A stretch of 64,000 nucleotides of DNA from Turnera subulata (Eukaryota > Streptophyta > Magnoliopsida > Malpighiales > Passifloraceae), in contig JAKUCV010002753.1 of NCBI GenBank assembly GCA_028386065.3, positions 391,860 through 455,859 of the forward strand. Reading direction: 5' to 3'. Position numbers and translations under genes: made by a program. Each line of letters starts with the position of its first letter. The first letter of the stretch is position 1. The notes beneath the pieces were generated by a model. The model was not told where the DNA came from, did no database searches, and saw only the letters and a list, made by a program, of their open reading frames with translations. Of this stretch, positions 12,844 to 24,712 are shown one piece after another.

Positions 12844-13935
12844 ATGGCGAGTGAGCTGAAGTCTGCTGCCATTCTAGAGCTTTTGAAGCAGTACCTAACG
12901 ACAGATGAGGGTCAACAGCTGAAGAAGAAGATCAATTATGTCTATCAGATCAATCTTGCACCCAAGGTAAGAAGACCCACCTCTGTATTGATTGTGTTGA
13001 GCTGTGTGGGATTAGTTATGTGTGGTTTTGGAGTTCTTGTAAACGTGGGTTTCTTTGATTTTTGCAGAAAATTGGATTTGATGAGGTGGTTTACACCATT
13101 GATCTCAAGAAAGGAGAGGTTACCAAAGGTTAGGGTTCTTGATTTTCCTATGCTCTTTGTTTGATTGTGGGTTTTGTTTTCTGATTTGTGATGGAATTGG
13201 AATTTCAGTTTGAGTTGGGAGACATGATCATTGGTTTTATGTTCTATGTGTATACAGTGGAAAAATGTGGTTTTTCGTCCTTATTGCTTCCATCTCCAGC
13301 TATATAGCTATGGAACCTATTGATAAAATCAAATTACATCTAGTGCAGCAGCTCCTTAATTTTCCTTGTCCCATTTTCAACCGGGAAACCCCTCTAGATT
13401 CGAGTGTCCTCCTCCTAATTACTAACTGCTTTTTAGTACCTCTATGCTGACTCCATTTTGCATGTGGTTAGGCTTTTTCACATGTTCATGGGGTTTATGT
13501 GCAGAGAAATAACAGCCATAGGCAACTTCGTTTGGTCATGAGTTTGATTTTACATCCTTGTTGATAGTGTATAGGGAATGATTTCAAAATGAGTTGGATT
13601 CCAAGTATTCCCTTTTTCCTTGTTTCTGATTGCTTATAATTTGGCATTTTTAGCGCCATATGAAGGAAAGCCCGATGTAACATTGTCCTTGAAGGATGAA
13701 GATTTCGTCAAGCTTGCCACGGGGAACTTGAATCCCCAGATGGCTTTTATGAGGTGAAGATTGACTGTTTCAATGGTCTCCTTTTATTTATTCTACTATT
13801 TGCAACTCATCCATTCTCTCCTTTATTGACTGGGTGGCGTTTGATGGATGCAGGGGTACATTGAAGATTAGGGGCAGTATCAGCGCAGCTCAGAAGTTCA
13901 CTCCCGACCTCTTCCCCAAAGTTTCTAAGATGTGA
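12844..13935 (+). CDS. SCP2: Sterol carrier protein 2 (SCP2), copy 1
   Basis: This is a small single-domain lipid-transfer protein that binds sterols and fatty acyl chains, and plant members are peroxisomal. There are four exons, 12844-12966, 13068-13128, 13654-13753 and 13854-13935, coding for 121 residues, the usual length of plant SCP2 (about 123). Recognisable segments are INYVYQINLAPK, VVYTIDLKKGEVTK, YEGKPDVTLSLKDEDFVKLA and NPQMAFMRGTLKIRGS. The C-terminus is VSKM, and SKM is a known weaker variant of the PTS1 peroxisome signal SKL. The reading frame is intact. It is paralogous to the gene at 27722 with the same intron positions and phases. The promoter has a clear TATA box. Confidence 0.92.
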
Positions 13936-15339
13936 GCTATACTAGATAGCTTTGCGCCTTTAGGCTATTTGAATTTCTGCTTCTGAAAGATGATATCGGT
14001 ATAATTTCCGCACTTCTATTGAGTAATAGGAATTGCTGTGCACTGTCCTTGATTATCCATTAATATGTGACCTTTTATTTCTGGACCATCTTGAATGATA
14101 AAGCAGCATAATCTTCTATTGTTCCTTTTCTCGGGTTCTCATGCTCTATCTTCTTCTTTGTTAGCTTGTGGTTCTTTAGTTTGTTGGATTGAAATCTGAT
14201 GGGTTCAGTAGTTTGTTATCTCTTTAGTTTGTTAGCGTCTGGCTAGGCATCCATGTGATGGTGTCTTATCTAGGCATAGATTATAGGCTGTGAGCTTTGG
14301 CATCCCGCTGCTTTATGGGTTTTGTCTTGTTATTTTGTAGTTAATAGCCATCTTACTGTGTGATGCGAGTATTGTTCTGGGATGGAGGTTTCTCGTCAGG
14401 TTGTTTCATAATAATACCTGTGGTGATTTATCTGGTTGTTAGCTACTTAGTTTCATTCCCATAAAAAAAATCACGAGTTGAGCCATGAACAAAACTTGGA
14501 AGATAACGAATGTAGTCCGATGTATCGCTGAGGGTGTGTAAATCTTCTTTGTTGCACCTGAGACGACGTGGGTTGATCTAGAGGTCAACTTCTGATCATG
14601 AGGATTACACCTTTAGGCTCAAACGATAAGAGTACTCTGTCTTGTCTCTTTACGAGCAGCCATCCGAAATCAAAAGACTGCAGTGGCCGATAGTTCATGA
14701 AGGCAATAGGGCTTTCAATAGCTATCATCTGCGGGGTGGGAACCATGGATTGTGGGTATACAGCCTCATTGTTCTCCATAATGACACCCTGTTCCAACGG
14801 TTCTTGTCCTTAAGCAAGTGTTGCCGCATGTTGTGGGTCAAACTAGGTAATGGGCTTTACGATCATTTGACCCAACAATTATGATTGTGATGGGCCTTTA
14901 AGATCAATCCCTTCAAATATTAGCATCATTTTTACCCCAAAAAAAAGTCCCAATATCTTTTGGATGCCTGGTAAAAGGAAAAGTATCTTTTGGATGCTGT
15001 TGCTGATGATCGCACTTTTAATGTTTACAAGGGGGTTATCATCTTGCTACATATGATGCTTCTGTGTAGTCTGGAGAGAATGAAGTTAACATCACTCCTA
15101 GACAATAGTATGGTGCTAAAGACCGTGATAAAATAGCCCGGACACATGGACGGTATTTGCTAAAGACAGTCAAGTACCGAAGATGACCAGCGTCCAAACA
15201 GTGAAATAAAGAAAAAAGAAAAAACTAAACATTGAAATGCGTTTTTTACAATAGAAACGTTTTTATTACATAAACTCACGTGTTACAGTGGCCCTGAAGG
15301 CAACTTATGGATAAACTAGCCAAACAGAAATTAGGAGGG

Positions 15340-16130
15340 TGCTCATCTAACATACAAAACTAATCGTCCAAAGCTAAAGCACTTTTTGCCAGAACATCCG
15401 CAATAAAGTTAGTTTCCCGAAAACTGTGACAAAATTCTATATATTTGCCAGTTGCGATTCATCATCATGTTTCTTATGCACACACGAGGAAAGGAGTATG
15501 GTGCAAATGGCTTGTGGGAGGCGAAGTGAGCAATGCGATTGCCATATTGCGGTCAGACTCAATAATGATAGAAGATAGGTTCGGGTCCCATGGATTGTGC
15601 ACAAAGCATAACATATGGCCCATAATTCTATGAACAAATTGACGTGTTTTCTACAGAGTCCAAATTGACGTCCCAAAGATCAGCTCCCTCGGTCGGGTAG
15701 CTAGTGTTGCGTCCCTGCTACACGTTTAGTACAGAAAGCATCCAGTTCTTGGCATTACCGGTAAAGAGAGACTGTAATGAGTAAGGATCAACAATGGAAT
15801 ACCAAGCATCACGAACCTGGTGGGAGTCTCGTAAAGCATGCAACGTTTGTCTATGGTTCTATACAGCATCACGGACACACTTCTATAATCGACATTTGTC
15901 ATTTGACTCTTTGCACATTGGTGATGGTGAGGAGGGTGTTATACGCCACTTACCACATGATTAAAGGTCTGGAAGCATGGCAAGCCTTTCCATTTCCAAA
16001 TGGTTGCCTAGATAGTATGCATATCCATATCCTCCTGAGTGAGGAAATTGTAAGCCAATTTGGCGGTACATTCTCTTGAGCTTGAATGGTCCAAATTGCT
16101 ATATCGTCATCACCGTTAGTACTGATCATG
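15340..16130 (-). mobile_element. Decayed LINE 3' end (zf-RVT and RNase H-like relic)
   Basis: Conceptual translation of the minus strand, with frame changes and stops, shows WKWKGLPCFQTF near 16000, like the zf-RVT region of plant LINEs. Further on comes AELWAICYALCTIHGT, then IIIESDRNMAIALL, and finally FRETNFIADVLAKSAL near 15400, the order expected of the plant RNase H-like domain. Several frames are used, so it is dead. It sits just after the start of the second SCP2 unit (15120-15260), so it probably inserted after the duplication. Confidence 0.55.
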
Positions 16131-16643
16131 GGAGACAGTGAGATGGCAATAATTTCAAGTATATCTGCATGCTGTCTATATTCTGTATATGTGTTCCATC
16201 AGCTCTAACATAAGAGGCTACATGCCGGTATTTATGTTCAGTACTGTTCGCATATATGTAGTCGAACATTAGCAAATTGCAGAGAGGAACTACTTGTTAG
16301 CATCACACAAACAGCAAACATATATGCCACGGTCATGGTCAACAGAAACGTGAATGAGTAATACCCAGGAAGAGAAAGCAAAGGAAAGCAAAGTAGGAAA
16401 AGAAGGGAATAACTCATATTTGCCAGAAACAAGAATAAAGAGAACAAGTGCGTATCTGGAAATTGAAGGGACGTCCTGTCTTGTTGCAAAAAGAAAAAAA
16501 AAAAAGAAAGAAGAAGAACTGCGCCAAATCAACACAAAGCAGGAGAAGAAAAATTAAAAGGAGAAAATAGAGAAAGGGGTGAGGAGTTGCTCAAAAAAAG
16601 TTGAAGGCTTTAAGCTGAACGTATAAGGGTCGAAGTATGGAAC
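16131..16643. other. Intergenic stretch before the outer Copia
   Basis: No gene or named repeat is supported. The only notable feature is a purine-rich stretch around 16490-16560. Confidence 0.4.
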
Positions 16644-17172
16644 TGAAGTAAACAGAGCAGCCAAATAACAACAATGATTCTGCAGGATTTATCAATTAAT
16701 GAAGCACTGAAATATGAAGAGAACAAAGCATCATTTGATTGATCACAACACTCAATTTTCTGGAGAAGAAGTGATTTTATTCACTCTCACACCAATGCAT
16801 TACAGCAGCAGCAGTGGTTTTATACACAATATTTGTGTTCATCACCATGAACACGTTGACAGAACACAAGCCACATAAAGACCTCTACATTATCAGACAC
16901 TCTTGAAAGCTCTAGACTCTTTATTATTACAAGACTCCAACTTATTAGTAGGCAAATACAAAATACAATCATAAGACTCCAACTTGCTAATAGACATACA
17001 AAATACAATCATGCTCCAGACTTCTTCTCCTCTTGCTATTGTAATGCACCTATCAACTTCAACAATTACACCACGTGACTGACTTTTTATTTTCATACAC
17101 AAAACACTCACACAGACATTGTAACAAACACTTGAACAACATACTTCAAGTAACAGGAGTAAGTCTTCAACA
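16644..17172 (-). repeat. 3' LTR of the outer Copia
   Basis: It starts TGAAGTAAACAG and ends TTCAACA on the plus strand. The bases that follow, CTCCTCCTTAATCC, are the complement of a polypurine tract, which fixes this as the 3' LTR of a minus-strand element. Confidence 0.88.
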
Positions 17173-19276
17173 CTCCTCCTTAATCCTGTTACTAATGACT
17201 CTCAATTGTGCTCTGAAATACTCAAACTTGTTTCTGGGTAAACTTTTAGTGAAAACATCAGCAATTTGTTCTTCAGACCTGCAATAGACAATCTGAACCT
17301 CACCCTCCTTTTCAGCTTCTCTGATGAAGTGATATTTAATCTTAATATGTTTGGTACGTCCATGATCAACTGGATTCTTCACCATAGCTATGGCAGATTG
17401 ATTATCACAGTGAATTCTTGTTGGACCTCTAACTTCAATCTCCAAATCCTGCATAAGTTTCCTGATCCATATTGCATGAATAGCAGCAGCTGCAGTGGCC
17501 AAGTATTCAGCTTCTGCTGTCGATTGAGCTACTGTATTTTGCTTCTTTGAACACCAAGCAAATGCAATTTCTCCAAGCATGAAAACAAAGCCAGTGGTAC
17601 TCTTCATATCATCAATACTTCCTGCCCAATCACTATCAGAATAAGCTTCAATCTTCAGCTCTTCATTGACTCCAAAAAATAGGCCATAATCAAGAGTTCC
17701 TTTCAAGTATCTCATCACTCTTTTTGCAGCTCCAGCATGACTAAGTTTAGGACTATACAGAAATCGGGAGAGTAAATTTGCAGCAAACATGAGGTCAGGC
17801 CTAGTTGCAGTCAAGTACATCAAGCTCCCAACAAAGCTCCTGTATTCTTTCTCTTCTGCAGCTTCCTCATCCAAATTCTTACACAGCTTCGTATTTAATT
17901 CAAGTGGAACAGCAACTGACTTGCAAGATTTCATTTTGAATCTTTTTAAAATTTGTTCAGCATACTTTCTTTGGGAGATGAAAATACCTTCATCGCCTTG
18001 CTGAACTTCCAGGCCTAGAAAGTAGCTCATAAGTCCAAGATTAGACATTTCGAACTTATGCTCCAAGTTGTCTTTAAGTGCATTCACCATTCCTTTGTCA
18101 TTTCCTGTAACAAGAAGATCATCAACATAAATTGATACAATAAGAATGTTAGCTGCAGAATCTGACCTCACATATAATGTGGGTTCATTTTCACTCCTCT
18201 TGAACCCTTGCTGGAGTAGATTACCATCAATGCAACTGTACCAAGTCCTCGGGGCTTGTTTCAGCCCATAAAGTGCCTTTCTCAGCTTGTACACATGCTC
18301 CTCCTTTCCTTTCACTTCAAATCCACGCGGTTGTTCCACGTATAGCTCCTCCTCCAACAGGCCATTTAGGAATGCCGATTTAACATCAAGATGAAAAATT
18401 TTCCATCCTTTTTGAGCTGCCAATGCAATGAGAAGCCTTATAGTGTCCATCCTTGCCACTGGAGCAAAGGTATCACCATAATCCAACCCGAAATGTTGTG
18501 AATACTCTTTAGCAACTAGCCTCGCTTTGAACTTGGATATTGACCCATCTGGATTGAACTTGGTTCTAAATATCCACTTCACCCCAATGATATTCTTGTC
18601 ATATGGCCTGCTGACCAGCTCCCAAGTGTTATTTTTGTTGATCATAGATATTTCTTCTTCCATTGCCTTCTTCCAATGATCAAAACAGAATGCTTCCTCA
18701 TAGGTTGTTGGATCCGTAGTTGCTAAATTGCAGCTCTCATAGATTTCAGCAAGAGACTTGAACTTCGTTGGTGGAGTATCCGAATCATAGTCTTCAGTGC
18801 TTCCAGAAACAACTTCAATGTTTGCATTTGGTTCACTCCGGATTGCTTGATCAGCCTCTAACTTGGTCCAATTCCAGCTTGCATCCTCAACCACTTTCAC
18901 ATCTCTTGTCGTAGTCACCTTTCCTGAATCAACTAAATAAACTCTGTATCCTTTGGATTGAGAGCTATATCCAGAAAATACTCCTTTCTGTGCTTTGAAC
19001 TCTAGCTTGCTCCTTTTCTCGTCTGGAATATGAACATAACATAATGATCCAAAAACTTTCAGATGCTTCACAGTTGGTTTGTTACCTGTCCAGGCTTCAA
19101 TTGGTGTTTTGTCTTTGATTGATCTTGATGGCAAGCGATTCAAGAGATAGACAGAGGTGTTTGCAACTTCTGCCCAAAGTTTGCAGGCATGTTTTTCTCA
19201 GCCAGCAAGCATCTCACCATCTCCATGACAGTTCGATTTTTTCTTTCCACCACACCATTCTGCTGAGGTGAATATG
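17167..19276 (-). pseudogene. Outer Copia: end of integrase, reverse transcriptase, RNase H
   Basis: One open frame of 658 codons (17167-19143) carries the integrase C-terminal region, the RT with catalytic YVDD (IYVDDLLVTG), and an RNase H ending in the LTR, where the stop codon lies in the TGTTGA of the LTR start. Upstream, between 19143 and the nested element, the integrase frame continues only after a one-base shift near 19176-19180, where one T seems lost in a T run. The frame then meets the nested insertion at the target site ATATG. The RT motifs are intact. Confidence 0.85.
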
Positions 19277-19517
19277 TGAAGATTTTGTGAAAGTGTTTAT
19301 CACTGATTTCTGATGATAAAATACACTGAGTATAACCCCTATTTATACAGAGACTAAGAGCCTAAATGACCATCTATACATGCTATTAATTTTTTCCCTG
19401 GAGGGATAAAAGTAGCTACTACAAATGTCTCGTACTTTTTTCTCTACAGCTCCTAAAGTAGTTTGCTATAAAGGTTACACGCTTTTTTTTCCCCATAGAG
19501 CCAAATGTTGGCTAACA
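19277..19517 (-). repeat. 3' LTR of the inner Copia
   Basis: It begins TGAAGATTTTGTG and ends GGCTAACA. The next bases, CTCCCCCTCAAG, are the complement of the polypurine tract. Confidence 0.92.
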
Positions 19518-19524
19518 CTCCCCC

Positions 19525-22500
19525 TCAAGTTGGTGCATAGATATCACACATGCCCAACTTGCAAACCAATTGATGATATTTTCTGTTGTCAAGTCCTTTT
19601 GTAAAAACATCTGCCAATTGATTGACGGAAGAGATATGAAAGATGTCAAGAATTCCAGATGTTAACTTCTCCTTGATAAAGTGCCGATCAATTTCAATAT
19701 GCTTTGTTCGATCATGTTGCACAGGATTGTGAGCTATACTGATAGCGGCTTTGTTGTCACAATAAAGAGACAATTTGTTGTTTAAGGATAATTTTAGTTC
19801 TTCCATCAACTTCTTTAGCCATAAGAGCTCACAAACCCCTTGAGCCATAGCTCTATATTCTGCTTCAGCACTTGATCTAGCAACCACACTTTGTTTCTTA
19901 CTTCTCCAGGTAACCAAATTTCCTCCGAGAAGTGTGCAATATCCAGTGGTAGATCTTTTATCATCTGGTGATCCAGCCCAATCAGCATCGGTAAATGCTT
20001 CTATTTTAAGATGGTCATGTTTGGAAAATAGGAGTCCTTTTCTTGGTGCAGACTTTAGATACCTGAGTATACGAAAAACAGCCTGCAAATGCGACTCCCG
20101 AGGATCATGCATGAATTGGCTCACAACGCTGACGGCATATGCTATGTCTGGTCTAGTGTGTGAGAGATAAATGAGCTTCCCAACAAGACACTGATATCTT
20201 TCTTTATCAACTGTTTCTCCGACTCCTGCTTGTAACTTGTGATTGCTTTCAATAAAGGAACTTGCTGGTCTGCAGCCTAGCATGCCTGTTTCCTCTAACA
20301 GATCCAAAATATACTTCCTTTGAGAAATAAAAATTCCCTTCTCAGATCTTGCCACTTCGATACCCAAGAAATATTTCAATTTTCCAAGCTCTTTGATTTC
20401 AAACTCCTGTGCTAGTTGGTGCTTGAGCCTAATCATTTCTTCCTTGTTATCTCCTGTCACCACAATATCATCGACATAGACAATGAGAACAGTGATATTT
20501 CCCTTGTCATGTTTGATAAATAAAGTATGATCTGCATTGCTCTGTTGGTAACCGAAGTGAATTATGGCTCTACTAAATCTGTCAAACCATGCTCTGGGAG
20601 ATTGTTTCAAGCCATATAAGGCCTTCTTCAGTTTACAAACTTTCCCTTCAGTGTTGTCATTCTCGAATCCTGGAGGAATCTCCATGTACACTTCTTCTTC
20701 CAGGTCTCCATGTAAGAAGGCATTTTTAACATCAAACTGCTGCAAATCCCAATCAAGATTGGCTGCACAAGATAGCAAAATTCTGATAGTATTCATCTTT
20801 GCAACTAGGGCAAATGTCTCTTGGTAATCCACTCCATAGGTTTGTGTGAAACCTTTTGCTACTAGTCTTGCTTTGTATCTTTCAATCGAACTATCTGCTT
20901 TATGTTTTATAGTGAACACCCATTTGCAGCCAACTAGTTTCTTATCAGGGGAATAAACAACTAAATCCCAAGTCTGATTTTTATGCAAAGCTTTCATTTC
21001 TTCAAACATAGCTTCCTTCTATTTTGGATCTTGAATTACTTCCTTCCAATTCTGGGGAATAGACACAGAGGAAATAGACAAGGCAAAAGCTCTATAGGAA
21101 GGAGACAAGGAATCATAGGAAACAAAGTTAGAGATAGAGTGTTTGGTACAAGCCCGCACACCTTTTCTCTGAGCAATGGGTAAATCAAGTGTATTACTAG
21201 GAGGTGAAGGATTATCAGGAGTTAACTCACCAGGAGGTTCAACTGTAGGAAAAGATTCTTGGCAAGGAGGAGGTTGCACGATGGCCTCTTTTGTGGTGTT
21301 TCTTCTTGAGTATACCAACAAATCTGGTCTCTCCAATCGGTTAACAGGAACAATATTCTCCCCCTGGATAGGAATGTCCCAAAATATTGAATCTTCTACA
21401 TGCTCCTTAGTAGGACTTAACACCTCATGCCTATAGTTGCTCTCCCCCTCAGGAGGTGGTTGAGTAGAAGGGAAATAAGACTCAGACTCTCTAAAAGTGA
21501 CATCCATACTAACAAAAAATTTTCGTGAAGGAGGATGGTAACATCGGTAACCTTTTTGTGTTGGGGAGTATCCAATAAAGACACATTTGAGAGCTCGAGG
21601 GTCTAATTTTCCAACATTACGTGCATGAACAAAACACACACAACCAAAGATTTTAGGAGGGACAGTATAGGCAGTCTTACCTACTAGGAGTTCTATGGGG
21701 CTCTTAAAATTGAGGACTTTACGTGGCATGCGGTTGATGAGGTAGGCTGTAGTTAGAATGGCTTCACCCCAATAGGATTTAGGGAGATTCATGGTAAACA
21801 AAAGAGAACGAGCCACTTCCAAAAGATGCCGTTTTTTGCGTTCGGCAACACCATTCTGAGCACTGGTGTAAGGACAACTAGTTTGATGAAGAATGCCATA
21901 CGACTCTAGATATTTGTGAAATTGCCCGTCCATGTACTCGGTGCCATTATCAGTCCTCAAAATTTTAATCTTGGCATCAAATTGGGTGAGTACCATCATG
22001 TGAAAGGATTGAAAACATGAAAAAACATCACTATTTGCCTTGAGTAAATAGACCCATGTCATTCTGGTATAACAATCGATAAAGGTAGCAAACCATCGAT
22101 TACCAGATAAAGAAGGAGTTTGTGTAGGTCCCCAAACATCAGAGTGAATAGTCATAAAAGGAATAGTACTTTTATTGTTACTTAAAGGATAATGATTTCT
22201 AGTATGTTTAGCATACTCACAAGCATCACAAACTAGAGAATCAAATCGAGTCTTTGAAAATAAACTAGGATAGAGTTTTTCTAAGACAAGAAATGACGGA
22301 TGTCCTAACCGTCTATGCCACTGTATGATTTCAGAATTGACGTCTGTAGCTCTACCCAAAAAGGCTTGACTAGGTGAGTTTTGCTCCAACATGTAGAGGC
22401 CATCATGCACCTTACCACTGCCAATCGTCTTTCCCGTGTGAAGATCCTGAAGAATACAATAATCAGGAAAAAAACTCGATTTTGCAATTAAGAGCTTTTG

Positions 22501-23764
22501 TAATAGCACTAACAGACAAGAGATTAACAGGAAATTGGGGAACATGAAGGACAGAAGAGAGTTCAATACTAGGGGTACACACAATAGAACCTGAGCCAGA
22601 AATTGGAGTATAAGATCCGTCAGCAATGCGGACCTTGTCAGGTTTGTGACATGGGGAGTAATTATGGAAAAAATTTTGGGATGAGCCTGTCATGTGTCTA
22701 TTCGCACCAGAATCAATTATCCACGAATTAAATTGAGCAGTGAATGCAGTACCTGATTGCACAAAAGAGGAAGTAGCATCGAAAGGTGGGCTAAGCTGTG
22801 AAAGCAAACGCTTTAGGCTCTGAATATCAGCAGAGGAGAGAGAGTCACCGGATGTAGGAGAAGGAGGGTGATCAATCGTTTCAACCAGGTGAGCTTGAGT
22901 TTTGGAGGAAATTTTTTTGCCTTGACGTCCTTGAGTAGGACGGCCGTGCAACTTCCAACAGTGTTCCTTGGTATGCCTTGATTTGCCACAATAGTCACAG
23001 TGAAGCTGCTCAGAAGCAAGGGCCTTCAAAGGCTCTTGGGCTTCACTTGCTACAAATCCAGATTTTTCCTGTGGAGGTTGATAGAGCATAACACTTCTTC
23101 TCCCTTCCTCTCGTTGAACTTGAGAGAAAGCTTCGCCGCGCTTTGGGAAAGGAACTGTCCGAAGAACTTGTTCCCGTATCGGATCATATTCACTATTCAG
23201 CCAAGCGAGGAAGTCATAAACTCGCTCCTTCTCAATCAGTGTTTGGAATTTCTCTGCATCTGCTGGGCAGGTTGCTTGGAACGCCTGATAATAATCCAAT
23301 TCTTGCCAGAGACTCTCCAATTCAGAATAATATTGGTCAACAGTCAAGTTACCTTGTTTCGTACTGTGAATTTTTTGACGAATGTCAAAAATTTGAGCAT
23401 CATGCCCGGAACGAGAATAGGTAAGTTGAGCTGCGGACCAAATCTTTGCAGCAGTGTCTAGGAAAAGATATTGTCTGGCAATCCTTGGTTGCATTGAATT
23501 CAAGAGCCAACCCATAACAAGAGAGTTATCCGAGTCCCATTGACTGAAGGTTGAGCTGGATTCCTCCGGCCTTTTTGTATCTCCAGTAATATATCCTTGT
23601 AATTTCTTAGCTTTAATAAAGAGTACACTGGACCTGGACCATGCTAGATATGTATCACATCCATCCAATTTAACCGAGCTAATTTGAACAAAGGGGTGAT
23701 CGGAATTTTTACTCTCACCAATAAAAGGAACAACAGCCACTTGTTTATCTTTCCCTTCCGCCAT
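19525..23764 (-). pseudogene. Inner Copia gag-pol polyprotein with two disabling changes
   Basis: The start is probably the ATG at 23762-23764 (MAEGKDKQ), just after the leader. The gag domain is followed by a zinc knuckle (CDYCGKSRHTKEHCW), the protease DSGA motif, the integrase HHCC region (WHRRLGHPS), the integrase core, then RT with VYVDDIVVTG and RNase H. Two lesions are visible. One extra base in a run of seven A (plus strand 22468-22474) shifts the frame between protease and integrase. A TAG codon (plus strand 21019-21021) sits between integrase and RT, probably a changed TGG. Otherwise the frame is open, so this was active fairly recently. Confidence 0.88.
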
Positions 23765-24473
23765 CGTAACAATGGAACGGCTAGTTGATACTATTGCGAA
23801 TAATAAACTGATTGGTGAAAATACCCTGCCGATGAACAGTACCGCCTGTGAGCAGTTCGCCGGTGAACAGTGCAAAATGAACAGTGGCGTCGGTGGACAG
23901 TGTAGCCGGGAAATTTTCAGTAGCACAAAAGTGAATAAAGACCGTGGAATCTGGTCGCAGTAACTCCAGAAACACAGGAAAAACACCAACTGCAGTGAAA
24001 AATGGCCAGAAACGGCGAAAGGAGGCTCGCCGGAGTTTCGTCGGGAAATCGACCAAACTGAAAAAACTGGTGGGCTTTGGTCGGAATCTCCTGGAGACCC
24101 TGCTGGTGCAAGCGCTCCGTCAGAAGGTCATCGGAAAGTGGCAGAATTGGCTCGCCAGAGTGTCGCCGGAAAATATTACCAGGCCAGAAAAATAGTGGGC
24201 TCTGGTCGGAACTTCTGGCTATCACTTCTCGTGAAGGGGCAACGTCTGAAAGTGGCTGGAAACTGTGCACGCGTGTGCTGAAGGTGGCGCGTGGATGAAG
24301 GTGCCGTTGCTTCTGGCGGCAAGTGGCGGCGCGTGAGGAGGCTACTGACTACCCAGCTTCACCGGAGAGGACGCCTTGAGATGTTCTCCCTTTCTATGAG
24401 GGAGGTGAGAAAAAGAGCAGTGCAGGAGAGAGGGAAACTCAATCTCCAAAAGAGGCACAAAGCTCCGCTACCA
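23765..24473 (-). other. Inner Copia untranslated leader and primer binding site
   Basis: About 700 bases between the gag start and the 5' LTR are relatively GC-rich and contain direct repeats ('gtgggct(t/c)tggtcgga' occurs twice). The bases next to the LTR (GCTCCGCTACCA on plus) read TGGTAGCGGAGC on minus, a primer binding site similar to the initiator tRNA-Met type, with two differences from the common TGGTATCAGAGC. Confidence 0.75.
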
Positions 24474-24712
24474 TGAAGATTTTGTGAAAGTGTTTATCAC
24501 TGATTCCTGATGATAAAATACACTGAGTATAACCCCTATTTATACAGAGACTAAGAGCCTAAATGACCATCTATAAATGCTATTAACTTTTTCCCTGGAG
24601 GGATAAAAGTAGCTACTACAAAAGTCTCGTACTTTTTTCTCTACAGCTCCTAAAGTAGTTTGCTATAAAGGTTACACGCTTTTTTCCCCACAGAGCCAAG
24701 TGTTGGCTAACA
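24474..24712 (-). repeat. 5' LTR of the inner Copia
   Basis: It begins TGAAGATTTTGTG and ends GGCTAACA, followed by the target duplication ATATG. It aligns along its whole length with 19277-19517. Confidence 0.92.

Larger units (their letters stand above)
12352..15110 (+). repeat. Segmental tandem duplication, copy 1 (SCP2 unit)
   Basis: The upstream region, all four SCP2 exons, the intron flanks and the downstream region to about 15110 align with a second copy at about 27360-29450. A short piece at 15120-15260 matches 12352-12510 ('acatggacggta', 'attgaaatgcgt'), marking where the second unit once began. The Copia pair and a LINE now separate the two parts of the second unit. Copy 1 has about 700 extra bases in the 3' flank, about 14030-14770. 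Confidence 0.7.
19277..24712 (-). mobile_element. Inner (nested) Copia LTR retrotransposon
   Basis: This complete element lies inside the integrase gene of the outer Copia, in the same orientation. LTRs are 241 and 239 bases, differ at about six positions plus a 2-base indel, and run TG to CA. The 5-base target duplication ATATG is exact (19272-19276 and 24713-24717). It has a PBS next to the right LTR and a polypurine tract next to the left LTR. Its LTRs are slightly more alike than those of the host element, as expected for the later insertion. Confidence 0.94.

Noticed and set aside
22463..22626. Programmed frameshift between gag and pol of the inner Copia
   Set aside because: The shift lies after the protease motif at a simple A/T run and looks like a one-base mutation. 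Copia elements normally use one frame.
24000..24470. GC-rich overlapping ORFs in the inner Copia leader
   Set aside because: They lie in the untranslated leader between LTR and gag, have internal repeats and no domain.
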